DNA of 64,000 nt. It comes from Amycolatopsis deserti (lineage in GTDB: Bacteria > Actinomycetota > Actinomycetes > Mycobacteriales > Pseudonocardiaceae). Positions 35,492-43,587 of the stretch are shown here, piece by piece. The DNA lies in contig NZ_BNAU01000001.1 in NCBI RefSeq assembly GCF_014653945.1, forward strand, positions 248,001-312,000, written 5' to 3'. Numbering within the stretch: the stretch's first letter is position 1; every line of letters starts with the position of its first letter. The position numbers and the translations under genes are program-made. A model generated the notes under the pieces. That model did not search any database. It saw only the letters and a program-made list of their open reading frames with translations, and was not told the DNA's origin.

Positions 35492-36459
35492 GGCACCTTC
35501 ACCAGCTCCTGGGCCGCGCACCGGGTCGCCCGCCGCCGTTCGGCTTCGCCCGCGACCGCCGGATCGGCGCACGTCCGCAGGTGATCGGCGACCGCGTACC
35601 GGCCCGGTTCGATCTCGTAGTCGTAGCGCCCCTCGAAGACCTGGCGCCGCAGTTCGATCAGCTCGGCCTCGGTGACCGCGGTGAACGTGATGCGATCGCC
35701 CGGCTGGATCAGGATCGGGTCGATCCGGTGCGAGCGCGGTTTCGGCACGAGGTCGGAGATCGGCAGCGTCCGGCCGAAGAGCTGGTAGGAGCCGGTCGAC
35801 TCGATCGGGTGGATGACCAGGCACGGTCCGCCGAGTGCGACCGCGCCCTCCGGGGTCCACCCCCGCGCCGGGTTGTACTTCGGGGCGATGATCTCCGACC
35901 GGGGGTCCAACGGCAGGAGCGAGGGGAGGCCCGGGTAGAAGCCGGTGAAGGCGTTCCACCACTCCGTCCGCAGGATGCGGTCGTAGAAGGCTTCCCGGTT
36001 CGGCAGCCCGTTGTACCGCACCAGGTAGTCGATGTTGTTGCCGTCCACCACGTTCGGCGCGTCCGGCCGGGTGCTGATCCGGTACCGGTTGACGGCCTCC
36101 CGTGAGGCGGAGTCGTCGAAGGCGATGGGCAGCTTCAGCCGCCGGCTCGGCAGGACGATCGAGGCCGGTTCCGGGATGTCGTTGTGCATTTCCTCGAGTG
36201 CGGCCACGACGAGGTCCTGGCTGATGGTGCGCGGATCGAAGTAGACCAGGAGCGATCTCAACCCGGGTGCGACCTCGAGCACCCCGCGCACCGGATGGTC
36301 GGTCAGGTGCCGCGCGCTGGCGTGGGCGAAGAAGTTGACCCCGAGGTCGACCGGGATCGTGTGGCCGTACTCCACGAGCACCGCGCGGTCACCGGCCGTG
36401 CGGTAGGTGACCTTCGGGCGGCCGGCGCGGGGTTCGGCAGTCGTGATGATCGCCGACAT
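35488..36459 (-). CDS. 5-oxoprolinase subunit B/AHS1-like carboxyltransferase protein (copy 1)
   Basis: 323 residues with the AHS1 (KipI/PxpB) blocks: TYRTAGDRAVLVEYG, VRGVLEVAPGLRSLLVYFDP, then FYPGLPSLLPLDPRSEIIAPKY, GSYQLFGRTLPISDL and IQPGDRITFTAVTEAE. It is about 80-100 residues longer than bacterial PxpB, with extra sequence in the middle and at the C-terminus. GGAGGAGG lies before the ATG. Together with the AHS2 gene it makes a complete carboxyltransferase-like unit, transcribed away from PucR. It could pair with the AccC/BCCP proteins of the second cluster; that is inference. Confidence 0.8.
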   Translation of the reverse strand: MSAIITTAEPRAGRPKVTYRTAGDRAVLVEYGHTIPVDLGVNFFAHASARHLTDHPVRGVLEVAPGLRSLLVYFDPRTISQDLVVAALEEMHNDIPEPASIVLPSRRLKLPIAFDDSASREAVNRYRISTRPDAPNVVDGNNIDYLVRYNGLPNREAFYDRILRTEWWNAFTGFYPGLPSLLPLDPRSEIIAPKYNPARGWTPEGAVALGGPCLVIHPIESTGSYQLFGRTLPISDLVPKPRSHRIDPILIQPGDRITFTAVTEAELIELRRQVFEGRYDYEIEPGRYAVADHLRTCADPAVAGEAERRRATRCAAQELVKVP

Positions 36460-36530
36460 CCGAAAACCTCCTCCTCCGCTCGCCGGTTCTCCGCCGGAGT
36501 CTTCCCGACCGCGCACTCCCGGTCTGTTCT

Positions 36531-36548
36531 CCGGTTTGTACATACCGG
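36531..36548. promoter_or_regulatory. 18-bp palindromic operator between AHS1 and pucR-type gene
   Basis: CCGGTTTGTACATACCGG is an 18-bp inverted repeat with only one mismatched pair around the perfect TGTACA core. It lies in the 213-base divergent region, 72 bases from one start and about 125 from the other. It is the strongest symmetric site there and a good candidate for the PucR or another regulator. The rest of the gap shows no gene. Confidence 0.5.
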
Positions 36549-36672
36549 CGCCCGGTGTTGTCCAGCCCGGCGATTCCGCGTCAGTCCCACCTGGACTTGG
36601 CCGTCGTTCAAGCCCCGGCACGGCCGGAGCCGGTTTACGATTCCTCGCCACCACCACACACGGGAGGCGAGG

Positions 36673-38193
36673 ATGCCGCTCACTGTCGAGAACCTTCTGG
36701 ACCGCCAGGACCTGGATCTGTCCCTGGTCGCCGGTCCGCAGGAGGCCTTGCGCCGAGCGGTCACGTGGGCCCTGATCAGCGAGTTGCCCGACCCGGCGCC
36801 CTACATGGACGGCGGCGAACTCGTGCTCACCACCGGATCCCGGCTGGCCCCGGGACTGGCTGAGTGCCGGGAGTACGTCCGGCGGCTGGCCGGGGCGGGC
36901 GCCGTCGCGCTCGGGTTCGGGGTGAGCTCGTTCTACCCGGAGGTCCCGGAGGAACTCGTGACCGCCGCCGGGGAGACGGGCCTGCCCCTGCTGTCGGTTC
37001 CGCCGGACACCGGCTTCGCCGAGATCAGCCGGGTGGTCGCCGACTTCATCTCCGACGAACGCCGGAAGGAACTCACCTTCGCGGTCGCGGCGCAGCGCGA
37101 CCTCACGAGGGCTTCGCTGTCCCCGTACGCCGCGCGGGCCATCGTCGAGCGCCTCGCCAAGGCGGTGCGCGGGTGGACGGTGCTGCTGGACGTCGACGGC
37201 GCGGTGCGTGCCGGGGTGCCGGCGGGCCGGATGCACGTGCCCCGGCTCCGCATCGAACTGCCGCGGCTGCGGGAGCGGGGAAACTCCTCGAGCCTGAGCA
37301 TGACCGTCGCCGGTGAAGCCGTCGTCCTGTTGCCGCTCACCGTTCGCGGCCGCATCCGCGGGTTCCTGGCGATCGGCCGCTCCACACCGCTGACCAGCGC
37401 CGAACAGAGCATCGTCACCACGGCGGTGTCCCTGCTCTGCGCCGATCTGCACAGTGCGTGGGGCGTGCTGGACAGCGAGCGCCGGCAACGGCTGGCCGTC
37501 TTCAAGGCCGCGGTCGAAGGTGACATCCGGCTGGCGGCTTCGATCGGGCAGGCGCTGGGCACCGATCTCCCGGAGGGGGACCTGCGGGTGGCCATCCTCG
37601 GCGTGCCGTCGGGGCACGAGCTGGAACTGCTCGAACACGCCGAGGGCGACTACGGGTTGCGGAGCGTCTGCGCGCTGGTGGCGGAGTGGGAGCGCGGACG
37701 GGTCGTGGTGCTGATGCCGCCCGCCGAGGGTGACACCCGGACGCTGGAGGCTCTGCTGCGGCGCATCCCGCTCGCGCGGGGAGCGGTGAGCGATCCGACG
37801 CCGGCGAAGGAACTCCCCGAGGCGTGGCGGCAGGTCCGATCGGTGTTCAACAGCGCGCCCGGAACGGCGGGCCGGCTCGCCTGCGCCAGTGACGTGGCGA
37901 CCGCCGGGCTGTTGCGTCACCTGGACACCGACGAGGTCCGTGGCTGGGCATCGGCCCTGCTGGCGCCGCTCACCGAGAAGAACCGCAACTCCAAGGTGGA
38001 CCTGAGGCACACGCTGCGGACGTTCCTGGCCAACAACGGCCAGTCCGACGCGTCCGCGTCCGCGCTCGGCATCCACCGCCACACCCTCCGGTACCGGATG
38101 GGCAAGGTGGCCGAGGCGCTGGGCCGGGAGATCGAGGACCCGACGACGCGGGCCGAGCTCTGGATCGCGCTGCAGCTCGACGACCAGCTCTGA
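36673..38193 (+). CDS. PucR/CdaR-family transcriptional regulator
   Basis: 506 residues. The N-terminal PucR domain (residues ~1-125) contains VAGPQEALRRAVTWALISELPDPAPYM, then GELVLTTGSRL; a central GAF-like region follows; and the C-terminal helix-turn-helix NNGQSDASASALGIHRHTLRYRMGKVAEALG is the diagnostic HTH_30. PucR-type proteins commonly activate purine, amide or ring-compound catabolism. It lies between two divergent transcription units that both encode AHS1/AHS2 proteins or the monooxygenase, so it probably controls both. GGGAGGCGAGG precedes the ATG. Confidence 0.88.
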   Translation: MPLTVENLLDRQDLDLSLVAGPQEALRRAVTWALISELPDPAPYMDGGELVLTTGSRLAPGLAECREYVRRLAGAGAVALGFGVSSFYPEVPEELVTAAGETGLPLLSVPPDTGFAEISRVVADFISDERRKELTFAVAAQRDLTRASLSPYAARAIVERLAKAVRGWTVLLDVDGAVRAGVPAGRMHVPRLRIELPRLRERGNSSSLSMTVAGEAVVLLPLTVRGRIRGFLAIGRSTPLTSAEQSIVTTAVSLLCADLHSAWGVLDSERRQRLAVFKAAVEGDIRLAASIGQALGTDLPEGDLRVAILGVPSGHELELLEHAEGDYGLRSVCALVAEWERGRVVVLMPPAEGDTRTLEALLRRIPLARGAVSDPTPAKELPEAWRQVRSVFNSAPGTAGRLACASDVATAGLLRHLDTDEVRGWASALLAPLTEKNRNSKVDLRHTLRTFLANNGQSDASASALGIHRHTLRYRMGKVAEALGREIEDPTTRAELWIALQLDDQL

Positions 38194-38238
38194 CCAGCTC
38201 CGATGCCGGCCGGTACTCCCAAGTGGCAGGGCCCGTAG

Positions 38239-38318
38239 TGGACTTGTCCAAAGTGCGCACTGTCCGCGGGTGCCCGGTTCACCGAGGCTGTTGATCGCAA
38301 GACGTTCAACGGTGAACC
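38239..38318. promoter_or_regulatory. cluster of inverted repeats upstream of monooxygenase operon
   Basis: The 135-base gap contains TGGACTTGTCCA (38239-38250, 5-bp arms), AGTGCGCACT (38252-38261, perfect 10-bp palindrome) and a 9-bp pair GGTTCACCG/CGGTGAACC (38276-38284 and 38310-38318). The last ends ten bases before the ADC-like start codon and could be an mRNA hairpin near the ribosome binding site. These are candidate sites for PucR or a second regulator controlling the monooxygenase. Confidence 0.45.
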
Positions 38319-38328
38319 AGGAGGCGAT

Positions 38329-39033
38329 ATGGGCACGTCGCTGCATCCTCCGCAGCTGGTGACCAACTCCCGCACCCTCTACCTCGTGTGGGTGCCCGCG
38401 GATCCGGACGCCGTCGCCAAGCTGGTGCCCGAGGGTCTCAGCCCGGCCGGCGACCGGTCCTGCTACATCAACCAGTACGTCGTCGACGGTCCCGACCAGA
38501 CCTCGGCCGTGGGGCCGGAATCCTTCGGTGCCTACTCCTTGACCTACCTCGGGGTCAACCTGTCCGGTTTGGACACCGAAGCCGGAGTGCCCGGCCGGTG
38601 GTGGACCCACTACTACAACAGCTCCGACGTGATGAGCCGGTACGCCCGGGAGCACGGCGTTCCGGCGGGGGAGCCCGGCCACACGACGCTGACGCTCAGT
38701 GGTGACACCCTCGTTGCCACCACCCATCTGGACGGCAGGCCGGTCATCCGCACCACCGCGACGGTGACGGTGGGTACGCCCCAGCGGGCCGCCGGGCAAC
38801 TCCGGTACATCACCCGGCGCGACGGGGAATTCCTCAGCGGGCGCTACGCCTACGTCGCCGATCTGGCCGAACGGTTCGAGGTCCGTTCCTTCGAGTTCCT
38901 CGACGAGAACCACCCGACCTACCAGCTGCGGCCGGCGGACCCCCTGCAGGTCACGTTCGGCTTCTACGCGCCCTCCATGACTTTCGTCTACCCCGGCGGC
39001 GAAGGGCCGCTGGGATCCGAGCACGGCAGCTGA
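38329..39033 (+). CDS. putative acetoacetate-decarboxylase-fold protein, function unknown
   Basis: 234 residues, preceded by AGGAGG. It resembles the acetoacetate decarboxylase (ADC) superfamily in outline: LYLVWVPADPDAVAKLVPEGL near the N-terminus, FGAYSLTYLGVNLSG, a GRWWTHYYNSSD loop and a beta-rich C-terminus ending FGFYAPSMTFVYPGG. I cannot assign the Schiff-base lysine of true ADC, so a binding or tautomerising role is as likely as decarboxylation. It is the first gene of the monooxygenase operon, 39 bases ahead of the oxygenase alpha subunit, a place not seen in classical toluene monooxygenase operons. Confidence 0.5.
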   Translation: MGTSLHPPQLVTNSRTLYLVWVPADPDAVAKLVPEGLSPAGDRSCYINQYVVDGPDQTSAVGPESFGAYSLTYLGVNLSGLDTEAGVPGRWWTHYYNSSDVMSRYAREHGVPAGEPGHTTLTLSGDTLVATTHLDGRPVIRTTATVTVGTPQRAAGQLRYITRRDGEFLSGRYAYVADLAERFEVRSFEFLDENHPTYQLRPADPLQVTFGFYAPSMTFVYPGGEGPLGSEHGS

Positions 39034-39072
39034 CCCTTCCGGCTGCACCGACAACCCGCAAGGAGCAACAGC

Positions 39073-40569
39073 ATGGCTCTGCTGGAACGCGCGCAGTGGT
39101 ACGACATCGCGCGCGACACCGAGTGGACACCGCGGTACGTGACCCAGGACGAACTCTTCCCGCCGGAACTGTCCGGCGGCGAGGGACTGCCGGACGAGAT
39201 CTGGTCGACCTACGACGAGCCCTACAAGATCTCCTACCGGGAGTACGTCGACATCCAGCGGCAGAAGGACGCCGGCGCGTACTCGGTCAAGGCGGCGCTG
39301 GAGCGCGCCGACCTGTACCACAAGGCCGACCCCGGCTGGATCTCCATCCTCAAGGAGCACTACGCGGCCGTCGCGCTCGTCGAGTACGGCGCGTCGTTCC
39401 AGGAGGCGCGGTTCATCCGCTGGTCGAAGGCGCCGGGCATGCGCAACATGGCCACCTTCGGCATGCTCGACGAGATCCGGCACGGCCAGATCCAGCTCTA
39501 CTTCCCGCACGAGTACGTGAACAAGGACCGCCAGTTCGAGTGGTCGCACGCGGCGATGTTCACCGACAACTGGGTGACGCTGGGCGCGCGGCACTTCTTC
39601 GACGACGTGATGATGACCCGGGACGCACTGTCCACTTCGATCTTCGCCAACTTCTCGTTCGAGACGGGTTTCACCAATCTCCAGTTCATCGGCCTGTCCG
39701 GGGACGCGGCCAAGGCGGGGGACTTCACCTTCTCCAAGCTCATCCAGAGCATCCAGTCCGACGAGGCGCGGCACGCGCAACTGGGCACTCCCTTGCTGCA
39801 GATGCTGATCGAAAACGGGCAGAAGGACGTCGCCCAGAAGAAGATCGACATCGCGTTCTGGCGGTCCTACCGGCTGTTCACGATCCTGTCCGGCATCCCG
39901 ATGGACTACTACGTCCCGCTCGAGGTGCGCGAGGCGTCCTTCAAGGAGTTCATGGAGGAGTGGATCGTCACCCAGTTCATGCGGTCGCTGGAGGACCTCG
40001 GCCTGTCCAAGCCGTGGTACTGGGACATCTTCCTCCGGGACATCTCCGAGCACCACCACGGTCAGCACCTCGGGACCTACTCCTGGCGGCCCACCCTGTG
40101 GTGGAACCCGGCCGCCGGGGTCAGCCCGGAGGAGCGGGACTGGCTGGAGGAGAAGTACCCCGGCTGGAACGACACCTTCGGCAAGGTGTGGGACGTCATG
40201 ATCGACAACTTCGTCCACGGCCGGACCGACAAGACCGTTCCCGGCACCCTGCCGGTGATCTGCAACGTCTCCCAGCTCCCGATCGTGGGCACGCCGTCGC
40301 AGACGTTGCGCGACATCTCGATCGTCCACGAGGGACGCCGCTACCACTTCGCGTCCGAAGTGGACAAGTGGATCTTCGAGGACGACCCGGAGCGCTACCG
40401 CCACCACAAGAACCTGGTCGACCGGTTCCTCGGCGGCGACATCCAGCCCGCCGACCTCGGTGGCGTGCTGGAGTACATGGGCCTGGGCACCGTCGGCCCC
40501 GGCGGTGACGACGCCCACGGCTTCGCCTGGGTGGACACCTACCGCGAGCAACTCACCAAGGCCGGCTGA
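39073..40569 (+). CDS. toluene-4-monooxygenase-type hydroxylase alpha subunit (TmoA-like)
   Basis: 498 residues, almost the same length as TmoA (500), and strongly alike through its whole length. The six diiron ligands sit at the same numbers as in T4MO: E104 (VEYGA), E134 and H137 (DEIRHGQ), E197 (FSFETGF), E231 and H234 (SDEARHAQ). T201 is also kept in GFTN. The phrases YDEPYKISYREYVDIQRQKDAG-like and NPAAGVSPEERDWLEEKYPG confirm the group. The protein hydroxylates aromatic or related rings using O2. The native substrate cannot be read off; several relatives in other bacteria act on non-toluene rings including pyridones. Confidence 0.93.
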   Translation: MALLERAQWYDIARDTEWTPRYVTQDELFPPELSGGEGLPDEIWSTYDEPYKISYREYVDIQRQKDAGAYSVKAALERADLYHKADPGWISILKEHYAAVALVEYGASFQEARFIRWSKAPGMRNMATFGMLDEIRHGQIQLYFPHEYVNKDRQFEWSHAAMFTDNWVTLGARHFFDDVMMTRDALSTSIFANFSFETGFTNLQFIGLSGDAAKAGDFTFSKLIQSIQSDEARHAQLGTPLLQMLIENGQKDVAQKKIDIAFWRSYRLFTILSGIPMDYYVPLEVREASFKEFMEEWIVTQFMRSLEDLGLSKPWYWDIFLRDISEHHHGQHLGTYSWRPTLWWNPAAGVSPEERDWLEEKYPGWNDTFGKVWDVMIDNFVHGRTDKTVPGTLPVICNVSQLPIVGTPSQTLRDISIVHEGRRYHFASEVDKWIFEDDPERYRHHKNLVDRFLGGDIQPADLGGVLEYMGLGTVGPGGDDAHGFAWVDTYREQLTKAG

Positions 40570-40586
40570 CCCGGAGGAGAACCAGA

Positions 40587-40841
40587 ATGGCTGTGATCCC
40601 ACTCGCCGCGCACTTCCACGGCGACTTCGTCATCAAGCTGCTGCCGGTCGACTCGGGCGCCACCATGGACGAGGTCGCCGCCGCGGCGGCCGCCAACTCC
40701 GTCGGCATCCACGTCCCGGACCAGCCGGGCCGGACCCTGCGGGTCCGCAAACAGGGCGCGGACGAGGCGTTCCCGCGCACCAGCACGGTCGCCGACTCCG
40801 GTCTGGAACCGACCGAATGCGTCGAAATCTACTTCGAGTGA
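40587..40841 (+). CDS. monooxygenase hydroxylase gamma subunit (TmoB-like)
   Basis: 84 residues, exactly the length of TmoB. The ubiquitin-like small subunit pattern is present: HFHGDFVIKLLPVDSGATMDEVA, then LRVRKQGADEAFPRTSTVADSGLEPTE and acidic C-terminus. It is part of the (alpha-beta-gamma)2 hydroxylase core. AGGAGAACC precedes the ATG, 17 bases after the alpha subunit. It is followed 9 bases later by the effector gene. Confidence 0.9.
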   Translation: MAVIPLAAHFHGDFVIKLLPVDSGATMDEVAAAAAANSVGIHVPDQPGRTLRVRKQGADEAFPRTSTVADSGLEPTECVEIYFE

Positions 40842-40850
40842 GGAGGACCG

Positions 40851-41189
40851 GTGAGCGTGACTGATCCCATCATCGATCCGGTCGGCCCGGTCCTCCAGAC
40901 CGGTGAGGTCGCCAGGGCGGTGGCGGACGCGGCCGTCATCGACAACGCCGGACGGCGGGTCGACGTCCGCGACCGCGGTTCCTACGTGCGGATCGAGGTC
41001 GAGGGCGGCGAATGCGTGCTGCGCCGCGCGACCATCGCCGACGAGCTGGGCCGCCCGTTCCGGATGTCCGAGCTCGAACTGATCATGCCGTCCTTCGTCG
41101 GGCGGATCGACACCAGCAGCGACGTCTACCGCTTCTACCACGGCCACACCTCGACGCCGGACACCGACCAGAAGGGGGCACGCGCATGA
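40851..41189 (+). CDS. monooxygenase effector/coupling protein (TmoD/MmoB-like)
   Basis: 112 residues, GTG start behind GAGGAGGACC. It has the MmoB/DmpM fold marks: VGPVLQTGEVARAVADAAVIDN, then GSYVRIEVEGGECVLRRATI and the C-terminal GRPFRMSELELIMPSFVGRIDTS-like stretch that in TmoD docks on the alpha subunit. The cofactorless regulatory protein binds the hydroxylase and controls electron and substrate entry. The gene is third, before the beta subunit; its end overlaps the beta start by four bases. Confidence 0.9.
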   Translation: MSVTDPIIDPVGPVLQTGEVARAVADAAVIDNAGRRVDVRDRGSYVRIEVEGGECVLRRATIADELGRPFRMSELELIMPSFVGRIDTSSDVYRFYHGHTSTPDTDQKGARA

Positions 41190-42172
41190 GCGCGCCGCTG
41201 AAGCCACTCAAGACCTGGGGCCACCTGGCCGCCCGGCGCCGCAAGCCGAGCGAGTACGAGATCGTCTCCACCAACCTGCTGTGGCACACCCGGGACGCCG
41301 AGCAGCCCTGGGACGTCGGGCACACCGGGTTCATGGCGGACTTCTACCGCACGTACCGCAACGGCAGCCCGGTCACCCACCCCGACTGGAACGCCTTCCG
41401 CGATCCCGACGAGCTGGTCTACCGCACCTACAACATCCTGCAGGACGGTCAGGAGACCTACGTCGAGGGCCTGCTGGACCAGCACAACGCCGAGGGACAC
41501 GACAAGGGCCTGTCGCCGGAATGGGTCGCCACCCTGGCGCAGCTGTACACCCCGAGCCGCTACCTGCTGCACACCATCCAGATGGCCAGCGCCTACCTGG
41601 TCCACATGGCGCCCGCGAGCACCATCGCCAACTGCGCCGCGTTCCAGACCGCCGACCAATTGCGCTGGTTGTCCACTGTGGCCTACCGGACGGCCGAGCT
41701 GAAGCTCGCCCATCCGAACGCGGGGTTCGGCGAGCGGGAACGCGAGCTGTGGGAGGAACTGCCGGCCTGGCAGGGGTTCCGGGAGCTGGTGGAACGCCAG
41801 CTGACGACCTTCGACTGGGCGGAAGCGTTCGTCGCGCTGAACGTCGTGGTCAAGCCGGCGGTCGACGAGATCGTCCTGCGGCAGCTCGGGGTGAGCGCCC
41901 GCCGGCACGGCGACACCCTGCACGCGCTGCTCACCGAAGCCGCGCTGCGTGACAGCGAGCGGTCCCGCCGCTGGACCGAGGCTCTGGTGCGCCACATGGC
42001 CGAAGTGGACGAAAACCTGCCGAAGCTGACGGAATGGGTGGACAAGTGGCAGCCGCTGGCCACCCGGGCGATCCGCGCCTACGGCGCCGAGGTGGCGGAG
42101 AACGCGGAAGCGGCGGACAACGCCGTCGGCGCGGTGCGGGCCTTCCAGCGCCAGCTCGGGCTGGGGAACTGA
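41186..42172 (+). CDS. monooxygenase hydroxylase beta subunit (TmoE-like)
   Basis: 328 residues (TmoE is 327). The family pattern includes LKTWGHLAARRRKPSEYEIV, then LNWHTR-like LLWHTRDAEQPWDV, YNILQDGQETYVEGLLDQH, and the core helices around ATIANCAAFQTADQLRWLS-like segments. The beta subunit lacks iron and supports the alpha subunit. The start overlaps the preceding stop (ATGA) after GGGGG-rich DNA. Assignment rests on length, motifs and order. Confidence 0.9.
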   Translation: MSAPLKPLKTWGHLAARRRKPSEYEIVSTNLLWHTRDAEQPWDVGHTGFMADFYRTYRNGSPVTHPDWNAFRDPDELVYRTYNILQDGQETYVEGLLDQHNAEGHDKGLSPEWVATLAQLYTPSRYLLHTIQMASAYLVHMAPASTIANCAAFQTADQLRWLSTVAYRTAELKLAHPNAGFGERERELWEELPAWQGFRELVERQLTTFDWAEAFVALNVVVKPAVDEIVLRQLGVSARRHGDTLHALLTEAALRDSERSRRWTEALVRHMAEVDENLPKLTEWVDKWQPLATRAIRAYGAEVAENAEAADNAVGAVRAFQRQLGLGN

Positions 42173-42179
42173 GATCGCG

Positions 42180-43217
42180 ATGAGCACCCCTGCCGAACAC
42201 CACGTCCTCGTCGACGGGACCGGCGTTCGCTTCTCCTGCACGGAGGGCGATACGCTGCTGCGCGCCGCCCTCCGCGCGGGGGTCGGGCTGAGCTACGAGT
42301 GCAACAGCGGGGCCTGCGGCAGTTGCCGGTACGAGCTCGTCGACGGCGAGGTGCGCGACCGGCGTCCGGACGCGCCCGGGCTCAGCCCGCGTGACCGCCG
42401 CCGGGGACGGCGGCTGGCTTGCCAGAGCGAGCCGCTCTCGGACTGCGTCGTGCGCGCGGGCAGCCTCGGCGAGGTGACCGCGTACCGGCCCGTCACCCAG
42501 ACCGCGCGGCTGCGCGCGGTGCGGCCGCTGACCCACGACATGTCCGAGTTCGTGTTCACCGCCGACGAGCACGCCGCGTTCGCGCCCGGCCAGTACGCGA
42601 TGCTCTACTTCCCCGACGGCCGCGTCGAGCGGGCGTACTCGATGAGCAACCTCGGCAACCGCGACCGGGAATGGAAGTTCGTCGTCAAACGCACCCCGGA
42701 CGGCCAGGCCACTTCGATCCTGTTCGACAAGCTCGAAGTGGGTTCGGAGGTCGTGCTCGACGGCCCGTACGGTCACGCGTACCTGCGCCCGGAACGCAAC
42801 CGGGACATCGTGTGCGTGGCGGGCGGCAGCGGGCTGGGCGCGATGATCTCGGTCGTCCTCGGGGCCGCGGCGCTGCCGGACGCGGTGGACCGCACCGCCC
42901 ACCTGTTCATCGGCGGCCGCCGGGAGGAGGACGTGCACATCCCGGAGGCCGTCCTGGTCGCCCGGCGGCGGTTGCGCGCGCTGCACGTCCACACCGCCGT
43001 GTCCGAGGCCGACGGGTGCGACGCGCAGCCGCCGTGCGGCATCCCGCCCTTCCGCGGGTTCGTCCACGAGGCCGTCGTCCGCACCCTGGGTGAGTCGATC
43101 ACCGGCTTCACCTACTACGCGGCGGGACCGCCGGCGATGACCGACGCGCTCGCGCGGGCCCTGGTGGTCGAGCGCGGCCTGCCCGCGGACCACCTGTACT
43201 TCGACCGCTTCTGCTGA
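42180..43217 (+). CDS. monooxygenase NADH:ferredoxin reductase (TmoF-like)
   Basis: 345 residues. The N-terminal plant-type [2Fe-2S] domain has C41, C46, C49 and C81 (ECNSGACGSCRYEL and LACQSEP). The FAD domain has RAYSMSNLGN and the NAD domain has CVAGGSGLGAMISV and a C-terminal LYFDRFC. It takes electrons from NADH and passes them to the Rieske protein. It starts seven bases after the beta subunit stop. The order is alpha-gamma-effector-beta-reductase-Rieske, not the classical ABCDEF. Confidence 0.9.
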   Translation: MSTPAEHHVLVDGTGVRFSCTEGDTLLRAALRAGVGLSYECNSGACGSCRYELVDGEVRDRRPDAPGLSPRDRRRGRRLACQSEPLSDCVVRAGSLGEVTAYRPVTQTARLRAVRPLTHDMSEFVFTADEHAAFAPGQYAMLYFPDGRVERAYSMSNLGNRDREWKFVVKRTPDGQATSILFDKLEVGSEVVLDGPYGHAYLRPERNRDIVCVAGGSGLGAMISVVLGAAALPDAVDRTAHLFIGGRREEDVHIPEAVLVARRRLRALHVHTAVSEADGCDAQPPCGIPPFRGFVHEAVVRTLGESITGFTYYAAGPPAMTDALARALVVERGLPADHLYFDRFC

Positions 43218-43232
43218 GAAAGGAACACCCCC

Positions 43233-43568
43233 ATGGCTTTCGTTCGGGTGTGCAGCCTGGATGACGTCTGGGAGGGCGACATGGAGTCCTTCGAGGTGGG
43301 CGACAAGGAGATCCTGGTCGCCCACCTGGACGGCGGCGAGGTCGTCGCGACCCAGGCCATCTGCCCGCACCAGCAGGTCGAACTCGTCGAGGGCGAGCTC
43401 GACAAGAAGACCCTGACCTGCAAGAGCCACCTGTGGACGTTCGACCTGGCCACCTGCAAGGGCATCAACCCCGGCCACGCCGAACTCGCGCGCTACCCCG
43501 TCAAGCTCGACGGCGACGACATCTACATCGACCCCGACGGCGACACCCCCCGGGTCGCCCACTCCTGA
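43233..43568 (+). CDS. Rieske ferredoxin of the monooxygenase (TmoC-like)
   Basis: 111 residues (TmoC is 112). The Rieske ligands are C44 and H46 in AICPHQQVEL and C63 and H66 in LTCKSHLWTFD. The protein carries electrons between reductase and hydroxylase. AAAGGAACA lies before the ATG, 15 bases after the reductase. In the classic tmo operon this gene sits third; here it is last of the six. Confidence 0.93.
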   Translation: MAFVRVCSLDDVWEGDMESFEVGDKEILVAHLDGGEVVATQAICPHQQVELVEGELDKKTLTCKSHLWTFDLATCKGINPGHAELARYPVKLDGDDIYIDPDGDTPRVAHS

Positions 43569-43587
43569 CCAGACAAGGAAATCCGAC

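Noticed and set aside
36460..40602. Upstream extension of the minus-strand AHS1 frame over more than 4 kb
   Set aside because: The extension is antisense to PucR and monooxygenase genes; the real AHS1 gene begins at ATG 36459 with a strong ribosome binding site.
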